This document shows positions 25,106 through 37,440 of a stretch of 64,000 nucleotides of DNA, in pieces. Source of the DNA: Melieria omissa (lineage: Eukaryota > Arthropoda > Insecta > Diptera > Ulidiidae). Below the pieces are notes generated by a model that was not told the DNA's origin, searched no databases, and saw only the letters and a program-made list of their open reading frames with translations. The translations under genes and the position numbers were made by a program. Numbering within the stretch: position 1 is the first letter of the stretch; the number at the start of each line of letters is the position of its first letter. Location: positions 105,549,892 to 105,613,891 of the forward strand of contig OZ020267.1 of assembly GCA_963971225.1 (NCBI GenBank), given 5' to 3'.

Positions 25106-26580
25106 TCAATAAAATTATTTCTTCGCAAATTCGAAAACTGCATAAACTCTAGAAGCCACTTCTTCATTGACATATTTTCATAAAAAATTAGTTACTAATG
25201 TAAAAAATTAATTTTTGATGACCACTTTGAAGTATTTTTACTATAAACATTTCGCTTTTTCTTATTCATGCAATTCACCCTGTAAATGAAAACTTGGCAA
25301 CGTTAACTGCGCAACTGATTTACGCTGTCGTTCTGTCGCTTAGATTAATAACAAATGACCAGCATTCCAATTTCCCGCATTGCCTGTCGCTACACTAAAA
25401 CAAATCGGCATAAATTATGCGCAAACAATTAATTAAAGGCGAAAATTCACCAAATGCTTACACCGAACACTAACAACAATCGTTGGCCACAACATAGTCA
25501 ACAACAAACAAAACACAAAACATTTCGACCTAAAACACACACACACACATATAAACTTGCGGTGGCGGTACCTCACTGCACTTTCACCACGAACACGGAC
25601 ACTTTCGCTATTCTCATACATCAACACACACACACACACGGACACACATATATAAACTTGAATGTGTGTACGTATCACTTTATGTATGATAAATGGAGAA
25701 TTTGCTCACCTGTGTGCTGAAAACACACAAGCACACACACACACACACACGTAGCAGGCAGCGATATACATAACGAAGGCAAACTTACTCGGCTGCGGCA
25801 TTAACACCTTTTGTTGAGCAATGCACAACTGTCGTTGACTGCCTTTGAGATTTGAATGCGGCTGCTACGAAACAATGGCTCCATTTAGTAACAACAAAAG
25901 CAACAACAACAATAATAACAATTCAATAAATTTTCCAACATTGGCATGCCGCATGGCAATTGTACGTGTGTGTGTGTGGGTGGGCTCTTTAGTGTTTGTA
26001 TAATATATTTTGTATATGTGTGGTTGTATGAGTTGTGTGTGTGTGTGTGTGGGTGGGCGAGTGTGTGCGTGTAAATGAAATTGAAATCTCATAATCAGCA
26101 TTTCTCGGCAATCGTAAAGTCAAATGAATTGCTGATTATTGCGTTTCGTTGTTGCTGACTTTGATTTCGAAATTGTGTAGACACACATAAACACACACAG
26201 ACCCACTCATACATGAACACGAACACAGGCCCAAACTGTAACATGTAAACGATTTCATGTCTTGTTTACCTTTGCCATGTTTGTTGAAATTTGATTTAAG
26301 CTTTTGAACGCAGAGCGCAGCAATTTCATGGCGCTGACTAAGTAGTATCGAACACGCACACAGCCACATATGAATGGCTGTTTGTATTCATACATAGTTA
26401 TGTGTGTGTGTGTGACAGAGGTTGTGGGTGTCAAGCATTGAAATTTGCTGCTATTGCACTTGTTGGCCACAAACACTTCCCTATTGCTGTCTGTGAACGT
26501 ATGTGTGCGTATATTTGTTTCATAAGACAATTTTTAACTGAAGACTTTAATTTAGAGAAAATTTTTTGCACTTAGAAAGG
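25106..26580. other. Non-coding DNA with CA/GT microsatellites
   Basis: CA runs at about 25,537-25,550, 25,625-25,640 and 25,732-25,752, and GT runs at 25,965-25,980, 26,033-26,052 and 26,400-26,414. A CAA run is at 25,893-25,912. Open frames are repeat artefacts. No gene is called. Confidence 0.6.
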
Positions 26581-26834
26581 GGTGTCGTAAGTATAAAAAA
26601 TATATAAAAAATAAATGGAAAACAAAATTATGAATGGATATAACAATGTCCTTCAGTTCATATGTTCGTCTGAACGTAAGTTATTCGATAGAAGGCCCAC
26701 ATGTCCGTCTGTCCGCCTTTTAACTTGCTGGCTCAAATAATAGTAAAGATGTGTAAGTAAAATATGAAAACTAAAAATCTTTAAATCCAAAAGTCTATAC
26801 GTCCCTTCGTTTGTTCGTCCATCCGCCTTTCAAC
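26581..26834. other. Short non-coding stretch with repeated 'gttcgtccatccgcc' words
   Basis: Two loosely repeated blocks ('tatgttcgtctgaacg', 'atgtccgtctgtccgccttt' and 'cgtttgttcgtccatccgcc') precede the retroposon tail. Nothing else was recognised. Confidence 0.4.
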
Positions 26835-26932
26835 CGGTGAAAGGTTCATAACCTTCCTGAACCAGCGCAATGCCTCGCATTTATATGGGTATCCACTGCG
26901 CGTTGGCTCGTTAAAAAAAAACAAAAAAAAAC
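26835..26932 (+). mobile_element. 3' end of a poly(A) retroposon, shared with 57.9 kb
   Basis: About 75 bp ('aaccttcctgaac', 'gcgcaatgc', 'tcgcatttatatggg', 'tgcgcgttggctcgtt') is followed by an A-run. The same sequence ending in an A-run is inserted in unit 2 at about 57,885-57,976. It is therefore the conserved 3' terminus of a 5'-truncated LINE or SINE family. Confidence 0.75.
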
Positions 26933-26959
26933 TGAGAGTAGATATGTTAAATTATGATT

Positions 26960-27915
26960 AAAGGGATTTTTTAATTTAAGTTTAGGATCTCTCGATACCA
27001 GACCACACCAGGTTGAAGACATTTAGACTTCAGGACAGTTTATTTGTGACATATTGAGTCCCAACTGAGCCTAAACATATTAAACGAAGGGAGTTTTTGA
27101 TTTAAGTTTAGGATCTCTAAAGACCAAAGCAGACCAGGTTGAAGACATTTGTCTTCAGGATAGTTAGTTGTTGTTATATTGCTGTCCCAACTAAGCGTAG
27201 ACATGTTGTTCTTTGATTTAACTTTAGGATCTCTAGAGACTAGACCAGACCAGACCATATTCAAGACATTTGATCTTCAGGAAAAATTATTGTTGACATA
27301 CTGTGGTTTTTTTTTTTAATTTAGGATCTTTAGAGACAAGACCAGACCATATTTGATCGTTAGGACAGATTTTTGTTGACATATTTTTTTAACAAATTAG
27401 CATAAAAATTTTAAAGTGAGATTGATGTCAATTTTTGATTGAATTTTAGCATCTCTAGAGACCAGACCAAACCAGATTGAAGACATTTGGCCTTCAGGCT
27501 AGTTAGTTGTTGACATATTGTTGTAACAGCTGAGCCTAGACAAGTTCAATTACGATAAAGGGGTATTTTTGATTTGACTTTATGACCTCTAGAGACCGGA
27601 CCAGATCGTATTCAAGACATTTAACCTTCAGGACAGATATTTGTTGACATATAGTCGCCTGAGAAAACAAATTTCGTATGTCCTACGAAGCTTAATGGAA
27701 CATACGACATTCGTTTTCTTAGGCGACGATATTGCTGTCACAAGGCTGTTAAAGCGCTTGTTTATTTGACTTTAGGATTTCTAGACCCCAGACCGAGATT
27801 GAGACATTTGACCACAAACAAATTATTGTTGAAATATTGTTCCATCAACTGAGCCTAAACATTCAATTCAGTAATGGAATCTACTGATTTCATTTTAAAA
27901 TCTCTATAGACCAGG
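26960..27915. repeat. Degenerate tandem array, about 140-bp unit, six to seven copies
   Basis: Each unit reads 'gatttaagtttaggatctct', 'agagaccagaccagac', 'gaagacatttg', 'cttcaggacag', 'ttgttgacatattg' and 'caactgagcctaaacat'. Starts are near 26,972, 27,096, 27,214, 27,316, 27,437, 27,566 and a decayed one near 27,760. Units vary in length through small deletions. No coding content. Confidence 0.88.
27653..27728. mobile_element. 76-bp hairpin MITE inside the tandem array
   Basis: Ends GTCGCCTGAGAAAAC (from 27,654) and its inverted partner GTTTTCTTAGGCGAC (to 27,727) pair at 14 of 15 positions. Inner arms 'tttcgtatgt' and 'acatacgaca' extend the stem around a loop near 27,690. Neighbouring array units read 'gacatattg' at this place, whereas here 'atat' flanks both sides, indicating a 4-bp ATAT target duplication. 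No coding capacity. Confidence 0.75.
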
Positions 27916-30034
27916 TCAGGTCGTACGCAAGATATCCACAGCTCATCTGGGCCACATTTGCCAATGAAATCTGAGTGTTTTACAAAACAAATTTTATGGC
28001 AATCCCATTGACTATGCACACATACACACACAAATATATATGTATGAAATTTGAATAGTTTACATTTGTGTGCAGCAATATTTGTGCTACTAAAATTTAA
28101 TTTATGATTTTCACCTACAACCAGCACAAGTTGCTGACATACAAAATAATTAAATAATAAATGTGCACTCAATATTTCTGCGCACATTTCACTAATTGCC
28201 TGTTATTAATTAAAATTTCCGCTTATTATAATAAACAAGTATTTTTTTCGCACATTTTCTACACTCGAATTTATGGAGCGTTGCGCTACTTGAATGTTCT
28301 ATTGTGTCGTATATCGTTGAGCAGCAAGTGCGCTCAATTGTTTGCGTAAATATTTGCTCGTCAGGTTATTAATTACACTCACACACACTCATACACACAT
28401 TTCGAATTGCAATGTGTTTTGTTCCGTAGCCAATTTCTGTTATTTGATGCTTATTTGTCTGTAGAAATTTCTTCTACAAGCCTAACTCGTAGTTTAAGCC
28501 ATTAGTCAGCAGAGTTATGTGAACATATCAACACTCATAAATACATAAATATGCTTGCACACATGTACAAATATGTATGTTTGTGTTTAAATTTTGATTT
28601 TAATTAATATTAAATTTCTAGTGCTTTGCGCCATTTGGCCGGCAGCTCGAATTTTAGTTCAAAGTTTTAGTATCAAATTTTGCAAATGTTCAATGATCTT
28701 GGATTTTGTTTGCTTTGTAATTTATGCACATTACATAAATCATCATAAATCATTTGCCAAAGCGCGTTTGTGCACATACATCGATTATTTTTGCAATTTA
28801 ATTACGCTTTACGACACACAAATCGAATCAACTTTCATCTGCTACTAAATGCAAATTGCCTCAAAAAATATTTACAAATAATTACAAGAAATTATAAAAT
28901 ATTCTCGAATGTATTCAACTCAATTTGACAATTTTCTGCACACCTCAATCAATCACTTCAAACACGCAACATAGCTGCAAAAATAACGAAGACCTAATCG
29001 AGGCCACACCTTGTGCCGCCTAAAGTAAACAACAGTCATTTCGTTGGCTAATGCAAATTCAACATTTCCTAATGGCATTTCCCTTCCATGCATTTCCCTT
29101 CCAAGTTTCAAATATTTCCAATTCGATGAGCAAAGTCACCGCGCTCGCACTTGCATACTCAGCCCCAGGCAATGCAGCACGCTTGCTTTTTTCCCTTCCT
29201 TTTCGACTCAAGTTTCCCGTGTCACTTCCGCGACAACGTCAGCTCATCATCCCCAACTCAACATCGCAACTTCTACTCCAGTTTGTCGCTTACGAGCTTT
29301 GCCCGCTTTCATCCGACAGTCACCAAACACGCGTCACTTGTGCGCCGTTTGATTTTGCTCTCAGCTGGCAACTAGCAGCTTTTAACGGCTGTTGCCATTG
29401 GAAGTGTCGGTGTTGGGCAATAAGCAAAACAGTTGCACAATCAATCGTTTGTAAAATAAATAAAATCATAAATTCTCTGCACAACTTTTCAATCACTTTA
29501 CGCGATTTCTTTTTGAAAGTTGCGTATTTTTCTTTGAAAATGTCATTAACTACACAAACATGATTTTGCTTCATTTTGAAGCGGTCAGCATTAAAATGTT
29601 TAAAAGATATATTCATCTAGGAAATATATATATTTAATAAAGTACAGATTTGTTGCAGAAGCACAGAAGGAGCGAGACTTAAGTATGGTTTTCAAGTTTA
29701 TGATCTGGAAAACAAGTCTTGAGAATGGACTGCGATCTGGGCGCTGGCAATGGTTCAGTGATGAGAAAAAAAAATGGATGATGACCGGAAAATAAAGAAA
29801 CAAAATTCCACATAATTATTTGAAAAATTAGATAAAAAATTAGATAATTGAATTAGTCAACTGTTCAATGGTACTTAAAACTAGAATGTCCAAGAATCTC
29901 CACATTTCTATTGCTGTCTTTCATTACGTTAAAGCATGGCTTTCTGAAGGATATTAACCGCGATTTTTATTAACTATATGAGAGCCAGACTAAAAGTATT
30001 TTTGAAATAAATTTTAGCTCTATTTAAGAACATC
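27916..30034. other. Non-coding DNA
   Basis: AT-rich with short CA runs (about 28,017-28,030 and 28,378-28,400) and a GC-richer patch at 29,040-29,420. Open frames overlap in three phases and show no domain. An ATG at 29,051 followed by a hydrophobic run was considered but has no support. Confidence 0.5.
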
Positions 30035-30118
30035 CACTGTGGTATCACAACGGGCCAATAGTTGTGCCTACGTGAGCTTTTTCACACTGAAGGCTGCCAC
30101 TCCAACCTAACCTAACCT
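30035..30118 (+). mobile_element. 84-bp retroposon stub with 9-bp target-site duplication
   Basis: The insert starts 'cactgtggtatcacaacggg' and ends in a (CCTAA)3 tail. It is flanked by AAGAACATC at 30,026-30,034 and again at 30,119-30,127. The 3' tail and severe 5' truncation fit a non-LTR 3'-end insertion. Confidence 0.85.
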
Positions 30119-30127
30119 AAGAACATC

Positions 30128-30200
30128 ACACAGCAAAGATTGCCATTTGTACTCCTAAGTGTTTCAATTATAACCTCCAACAATTCCATCACAATAAAAA
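30128..30200. other. Short AT-rich spacer
   Basis: Separates two retroelement remnants. No feature seen. Confidence 0.4.
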
Positions 30201-31925
30201 TTACAATTTCAGCAAAAGAGTGAAACATGTACTATTGGATACAAGAGAGGGCCAAGAAAGCACTGGTAGCGTACTACTCGTGCAGCAGACTCTTCGGTAA
30301 AAAATGGGGCCTACAACCGAAGATGGTTTGTTGGACCTACACAGCGATAGTTCGACCAATTCTCACGTACGGAGCACTGGTGTGGTGGCCGGCGCTAGAG
30401 AAGAACCACAACATCAATAGACTCAGTGCAGTGGATTACGGGGGCCTTGAGGTCCTGCCTTTCTGACGCCTTAAACACGCTTCTTCATCTGCTGCCGATT
30501 GAATCTTTTATAAGACGGACGGCCGCTTCGAGCGGTAAAAAATGGGGCCTACAACCGAAGATTGTTCGTTGGACCTACACAGCGATAGTTCGACCAATTC
30601 TCACGTACGTAGCACTGGTGTGGTGGCCGGGGCTAAAGAAGAACCACAACATCAATTGACTCAGTGCAGTGGATTACGGGGGCCTTGAGGTCCTGCCCGT
30701 CTGATGCTTTAAACACGCTTCTTCATCTGCTGCCGATTGAATCTTTTATAACACGGACGGCCGCTTCGAGCACATTGAGACTGAGAGAATCATCTCAATG
30801 GGCGGAAAGACCTCACGGACATAGTAACATCCTCACGAAGGTTCCGATAGACCTAAGGGGGGATACGGACTACACCAGAAAAGGTGCAGACTTTGATGTT
30901 AGGTTTTCCACGCTCTTCCCCTCCAGAAGGGAATGGGAGCGTTACGCATATTCGTTTACAAACGTAGGTACCTCCCTATACACAGACGGTTCAAAGGTGG
31001 ACTGTGGAGTTGGGACAGGTATTTACTCCAGGGATTTGGTAGTGGGAAAAGCCTTTCACCTACCAGATATATGCAGTGTCTTTCAAGCAGAAGTCTTTGC
31101 AATAAGAGAAGCCTGCAGGATTCTCCTACAGCGAGAAGTCCGAGGTAGGGATGTTTACATCTTTTGAGACAGCCAAGCAGCCATTAAGGCACTCACCAAG
31201 CCTATAGTCAACTCCAAACTAGTCAGAGACTGTAAGGAGTTGCTAGGGTTGGTGAGCGGCCGGGTGGATCTTACCATCTGTTGGATACCCGGTCACGCGG
31301 GTAACAGCGGACACGAGTCAGCTGATGACCTGGCAAAGGTGGGATCTGCCATGGACTCACAGCCCGAAAGGGTGGCACCGTCTTTAAGTGCAAGGCTAAG
31401 ACAGTTAAAGGATTATTTCCTGAGGAAAGCGGATAGTACGTGGAGCAATCTTTCCAGCTGCAGAGTGGCTCGACAGATTTGGCCACACTAAAACTCCCAC
31501 AGAACCAATGATCTGCTGCTAAATTCTCGTAGAATGGTTTCTAGGCTGGCCGTGATCACGGGTCACTGGCCAATTGGCCTACACGCGGCGAGATTGGGAA
31601 TCCCTCACAACCTCTTTTGCAGAAGCTGCAGGGAAACCAACGAGAGTGAGACACTCGAACACTTCCTCTGCCCTGACTTAGTATTTAAAAGGCTAAATTC
31701 CTTGGGGAACAGTCTGATTAGCTCTCTAGCTGATCTGTCTGAGACAAGACTGAAACGCACCAAGTCCTATTTGGATGATGCGGGTTGGCTTTAAGGCCAA
31801 GTATCTTCTCCCACGCAGGGAAGACCCAACCGAGGAGGCGAAAGCAAAACAGCACAAAGTGCTACTTGCGTGTAATCAGTGAGCACGCAGTCGCTGCTAC
31901 CTATACGAAAGCACTAAAAGCTCTA
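30201..31925 (+). mobile_element. I/Loa-type LINE 3' half with an internal 238-bp duplication
   Basis: Coding pieces from 30,227 give the C-terminal RT segment (KKWGLQPKMVCWTYTAIVRP, LTYGALVWWP), RNase H (LYTDGS, FQAEVFAIREA, a stop at 31,165 followed by DSQAAIKAL, then WIPGHAGNSGHESADDLA) and a C-terminal CRSCRETNESETLEHFLC knuckle, ending at 31,794. The segment 30,296-30,533 is repeated as 30,534-30,771. Because 238 is not a multiple of three, the duplication shifts frame. RT palm and the 5' part are missing. It is dead by in-frame stops and the duplication. Confidence 0.92.
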
Positions 31926-34309
31926 ATTTGAACCACACAAATTTGCCAAGTGATAAGGTGCAATGATGGTTCATGATTATTTCAAACCACTTATTCAGTT
32001 CCTGAACCGACATGAGCTCATTCTTCAACCAAGTTTGGACTGAGGAGAAAATACTCAAACACATAACTGATTGATCACATGAACCTATTTGATTCGGCCT
32101 GATATTGGAACCATAATGGTTTGGTTTTGGTTCGTTTCAAATGTTTTAAAATTCAATTTTTTAAACTTTCGATTAATTTTAAAGACCCAAAAGCACCATA
32201 ATTCGGTTCATAACTGGTTTGGAGCACTGCTATGAATATAAAGATTCATTCTAACTAAACCTTTAAAAAATTTTTGTAAAGAAAAAGTTTTTGCGACGCT
32301 AAAAAAACTTTGCAAACAATTTCGTATATTGAAAAAATTCAGCAAATTAAAAAACACAAATTCAAAATATAAAAAGAAAAAATTTGTATTGAAAAATTAC
32401 GCTTTGACATGGCATTAAGAAAATCAAATGAGCAGTAAATATGGCGAAAACGTGCAGTGTAAAGTCGGAGCACAACTCAATTGTAACTGCAGATATAACA
32501 AAAATAAACACAACAACAACAAATACAAAAACAAGGAACAAAACCAACAATAAGTACAACAACCAGTGATTACAGCGGCGCTGCTGTGGAAGTGAAATTC
32601 ATAATTTTTTCGTGCCAAAGTCGCGTTCTGGTGGATTAAATAAGATTTTCTTGCAATTATTACAGTTTTTCTTACTTATTACTTTTTTGTATTTATTCTG
32701 CAAATTTTTTTTCTATTTTCTACTGTTTGCTGTGCTTGTAACTAAAGCACTAACAACAATGTTGCCAGTATTTGCAGACTGTTTTTTTTTTGGTTTCGTA
32801 GCGTGTTACAGCGTATTTTTTTTGTTTTGTCTTCAGCTTTTGCTATTCGAAATCATTTGATTTTCTTTGCAACATGTTTTGCTCGTTCTGCTGTGCTTTT
32901 TTATTTGTTTGCGTTTTTGTTTTCCTTTATTTTCAACTTATAGTAACTGATTGCAAGTGAAAATGTTGCTGTTCGTTTGTTATTTGTGCTGATTTTGTTG
33001 TTGTTTTTTTTTTGTTGCGCCAATAAATTTTTGCAGTTACTTGAATTGAGTTCATAATTTGGTTTTGTTTACTTAGCGCAGCAAATACACAAATGCGTAA
33101 CTAACAGTAAGCAAGCGAAAGGTTAAAGGTGGAAAAGCATAAAGAGAGAAAAGGCAATAACACAACTGTGGATTAATGCAAATCTTGGGCGTATTATTTG
33201 CAAATCTCTGAATGTTTATGTGATGTTGGGAAGCGGTTCGGTATTGGGGCTGAAAATTAGTTGACTGGCTGCAGTTGAGCGAAAGACACACAAATGTCTG
33301 CAAATAATACAGGAATTGACCTAAAAGTATGCTATGAAAAAGCGACAACATTAAAGCCTTTAGTTGCAAAGCACTGTGAATTAAATGTTGTCTTTTTTTA
33401 GGTTCTTAAATATATTTTTATATAAGCATTAACAAACATGATTCTATTAAGTGTGCACTACTTGTTCGAATACACAGTACATTTAAATCATAATCTGACA
33501 ACATGAGTCTGTTTTCAAATCGACTCCACAATACTCAACAATACTCTTCCCAAATGTTTTGCATTCGCTGACAAATCTTCACACTTGTATGTTTTGCACA
33601 AAAACCAAAAACAAACTAAAAAGGGGCATTTTCAATTATTTTCTGATAATCAAAACTACTCTCATTGGCCACTCGATAACAGTCAAAAACATTAACCAAA
33701 TATTTTATCGTAACAAGACTTTTCAGCAAATTGAATTTGCGTATTGAATGCTTGACAAACGCTTGAAAATCGCTTCATATAATTGCAATTCTCATTTTCA
33801 TTTGCCATGACACTGGATAGTTCGTTCACAATCAGCGTCACAACACAATTAGGCATTGTGTGTACTTACATGAGTGAGAATGTAAGGTATTTTTATTGCT
33901 TTTATGTTTCGCTAACAATAAAATTTTATGTTTTTCAATTAGCAATCATTTTTGTCATTGAAATGCCACACAACTATGTATGCAAAGTGAATAGGTTTGA
34001 AAAATTATTAAAAATTGTTCAACCACAACTATTTAGTTAACAATTTTCTGGTCATGCAGAAATGCGTGAAGCGCTAAATTGAATGTTGATGGTGTACGAA
34101 ATGTAACATTTTAAGTTAAAAGTTAAAATAGAAATAAAAATATGGAATATCAAATTAAAAGCATTATTAAAACAATTATAATAATACAAAATATAAATAT
34201 AAAAGGAACTATAAAATTTTAAATATTTATTTAACTATATTTATTATAAATGTATATTTATTATAAATATAAACTAATAGGAATAAATAATAGGAAATTA
34301 AAATAAATT
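31926..34309. other. AT-rich non-coding stretch
   Basis: Contains a CAA run at about 32,507-32,522, T-rich sequence at 32,640-33,030 and A/T-rich DNA from 34,090. Open frames are Phe/Leu/Cys-rich composition artefacts. No gene or element ends were recognised. Confidence 0.5.
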
Positions 34310-34732
34310 AATTATGATACCTACAAAAATTAAACAAAGGAAGTGTAGAATGGTTTCTTCCTCTTCTATGTCTCTGCAGCTACGGCAAAAATCGTTGGAT
34401 AGATGGCCCAGCCCTAGTCTTCTTGCGTGGCCACCGAGGATGCACTGTCCAGTGATTACCCCGACAACAGCCCTAAACGTGCCCCTTTTGAGATGTAGCA
34501 GACTTCTGGTGCGCGTCCAGTCCATCTTTGGCCAGATTTGTTGCGCTGTCTTGCCTCTCTCAACATCGCCAGGCGATGTTGGCGGCTTAAGTCACAGCCT
34601 CCTCTAGCATCAGCTTGCAAGTACTTAGCGGGACATCCAAGCCTTCGGTTGTGCCTAGTCTGGTCAATTTCTCCGCCCTACAGTTCCCCGGGTTGTTTCT
34701 GTGACCTGGGACCCATAATAGGTGTATGTTAA

Positions 34733-36812
34733 CCCATTAATGCCCACAGCGATCTAGCAGTGCTAGGGGCCTGCAATTTAGAGACGTATGCTTTATGATG
34801 CACAAGAACGTAAATAAGAAAAAAAATTGTTGGTACCTTGTATGGATTGGTCTCTGGAAGCCGTTACATATATGTAACAGTTGGCTATTTCCAGTACTTT
34901 TTTGTGGAACAAATTTTTTTAGTTTGAATGACATTTTTACAGCTTAGTACTTAAAAATACATGAGAACTTTGTATAAATTGAACTGTGAAGGTAAAGGTG
35001 AATGAAATACATATGCGGTTGATACAATAAATTATGGATTTGTAGCATAATGGTACTTTTCGGAGCATTTGATGCACAAACCAACATTACACTATTTGCA
35101 CAAAGAAGTGGGATGCGATTTTCACATTTACATTCATTCCAGCGCAGCGGCACCTCTTTTTATCTATTGGTTCTACAATAAAATGCCTAATGCAGTCATA
35201 GCGGCTTGAGAAATCGGGCTAAGCCGCAGTTGTTCGACAAAAGCTCTGGAGTGGTCTTATTGTGCCAAGAGTTGTGTGTAGCGTCCGATAATGTCTGTAC
35301 GGAAATCAAGTTGCGTCATACTGCTTCCTCCTTTGCGATGCAAGATCCACGCATTTTGCATTAACACGTCATTGAGCCATGAAAAAATGCAAAACCACCA
35401 CTTCTTTCCACGAGCGCCAATAAAAACTCGCATCTCTTCAACAGTTATGTTTGGGTTTGTGTGACCTCAACACACAGCATAGCTATTACTTTCATCGCAC
35501 AACAACTGGATCAGTTCGTCGTCGAAGAATTTCTCAACAGCTGATGAGGATGTAAATTACTACAATCAGAATAGTTCGGCTCCGGAAAAATTTCCGGACA
35601 CCTAATGTCATCATCTTCGAGCCACTAAATAACAGGTTTACAAGGTTTGTAGGTACGTTTTACTTTGGTACACTTTCCATTCATACATTTTGCCAATGGT
35701 TTTTCTACTGTGGACGTACTTGATCCAGAATTATGGTGATCAAATGTAATACAAGCAATAGAAGTTGTAGCATATTGAGCATGACTAGTTTTTGTACGTT
35801 GAGCAGCCTTTAACGAGGTTTTTTTGAATAAGAATGTTGACAGTTGGTGTACATATTGCTATTGTAGCCGAAAAAAGTTCGTCACTAGACTCCAATGGCT
35901 CTTCTTCTTAAACATAGGCAGTGAAATGGCTCCTCCACAAGAGGGCGACCCGAAAGACGTTCACTGTGTAGTACTTGGTGACTCTATAAGATCTGTATGT
36001 AAGTTTGCGAAGGAATTATTTATCACGTCTTGAAGAGCTTGCTGTTTCAACCCCATTTGTTGTCAATTGCCGCACAATAACCTCACATGGTTGCATTAAC
36101 CGTGTTCTCTCTCAAATTGTTTGGCACTCCACCGCCATCTTCTTCCTCAGAATCCACTTCAGATTTCAAAATATGGGCACTAGGCGGCTCAATTGCCAAC
36201 TTTTCCACTGTATTATCTGCTTTCTCATCACTTGCGAGCTCTTGCAAATATATAGTGGCCTCATCCAGTGTCAAATATCCGTATCTAAGCATACGAAAAT
36301 CTTACGTTTACATTTGTACTTACGTTAAAAAAGTACTGAGAATAGCCCACTGTTACGTATGTGTAACTTAGACAAGAAAGACAAAAGTACTGAGAATGGC
36401 CAACAGTTACATATACGTAACAGTGCAATTGCATGCTGCTCAGAAAAGCCCACGGGCCTTAAACGTTTATTTTAACATTTTTTAATAAAACTGTAGATAT
36501 TTAAGAATCACTTTTCATAACAAGTTTTTCACAAAATACTCTCACTAAATTCTTATAAATCTTTTTTACCGTTTGCGTGTCGCCATATCGCTATTTTTAC
36601 TAATTTCAAATTTACCTCATTACAAAACTTGTGCTCACAAAGAAATCAAAAGAGTTTCTGACTTAATTTGAATTTTACAGCATTCGCTAAACTATTTTCA
36701 ATGTCATATGGGGTATAAACATGAATAGGCATGTACATGCAACCTGTAAATAACATTTTAAAATATCGTTGCTGCCGTTACGTATGTATATGTAACTGTG
36801 GGCATTAATGGG
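34733..36812 (-). mobile_element. piggyBac-like transposon with TTAA duplication
   Basis: Perfect 17-bp terminal inverted repeats CCCATTAATGCCCACAG abut TTAA on both sides (34,729-34,732 and 36,813-36,816), the piggyBac signature. Subterminal inverted repeats ('gttacatatatgtaacagtt' near 34,863 and 'caacagttacatatacgtaa' near 36,400) add support. The 2,080-bp element contains minus-strand transposase remnants. It split the LINE of 34,310-37,440, so it is younger than that LINE. Confidence 0.95.
34960..36300 (-). pseudogene. piggyBac-like transposase remnant
   Basis: Read on the minus strand. An acidic N-terminal part lies at 36,292-36,083 (MLRYGYLTLDEATIYLQELA, with an EEED run). A middle part near 35,560-35,440 has FFDDELIQLLCDESNSYAVC and then EEMRVFIGA. 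Directly after this comes KKWWFCIFSWLNDVLMQNAW, a motif that lies far downstream in intact enzymes, so the catalytic DDD core between them is deleted. A C-terminal cysteine-rich piece (CNVGLCIKCSEKYHYAT) lies near 35,060-35,110 in a shifted frame. The enzyme cannot be active. Confidence 0.88.
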
Positions 36813-37440
36813 TTAAGCTGCTCAACCATCTCGTCGAGAGATCTGCGGCAGCTGATCACTGTTTTTGATGTTAAGACTTGTGACCCTAAGGCCCTGATTG
36901 CCGCTTGGCTGTCAGAGAGTATGCTAACATCTCGTACTGAGCTGCTGCGCTCGTTGATCAGCTTCAGGGTGGCTTCAATGGCCGTTACTTTCGCCTGGAA
37001 CACACTACAGTGGTCCGGTAATCTAAAGGAGTAGTTTATACCAAATGAGTCCGAAAAGACGCCACCAACGACCGCTCCATTTAGCTCCTGACATGAGCTA
37101 CCTGTTAGTGGTGTTGAGCTGTTCTCCCAGCTGCTCCTATCTGGAATGGTACAGGAGAACTTCGAGTAATCGAGTTCTCCAGTTTGTCCTTAAAGAGAGA
37201 GTATCCTATTGTGACCCGTATTTGATTCCGACCAATGGCCGAAAGCACGAAGTCTTTGGCTTGTAATTGCCGCCGACTTTTTGCAATGTAGGTGTAGTGG
37301 GATGAGGTGAAGTAAAGCTTCTAAGGCTAAGGTTGGGGTAGTTCTAAGAGCGCCTGAGATAATGACACAGGCTGCCCTTTGAATTTTCTGAAGTTGTTGG
37401 AGAAGTGTGACTTTTTCTAGAGCTTTCCACCAAACCAAAC

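Larger units (their letters stand above)
34310..37440 (-). mobile_element. LINE (RT C-terminus and RNase H), split by a piggyBac-like insertion
   Basis: On the minus strand the order is: RT C-terminal region (37,438 to 37,190; VWWKALEKVTLLQQLQKIQR), RNase H with FQAKVTAIEATL and LSDSQAAIRALG (37,003 to about 36,820), the insertion at 34,733-36,812, then the RNase H end (WVPGH at about 34,705, read minus) and a C-terminal CRSCRDIEEEETILHFLC knuckle at about 34,340. Removing the insertion and one TTAA makes the RNase H continuous. Stops and the AT-rich end at 34,310 show it is truncated and inactive. It belongs with the two plus-strand LINEs in general type. Confidence 0.9.

Noticed and set aside
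29044..29563. Overlapping open frames in three phases, one of 170 codons with a hydrophobic start
   Set aside because: No domain, no promoter, and three competing frames of similar length point to GC-richer non-coding DNA.
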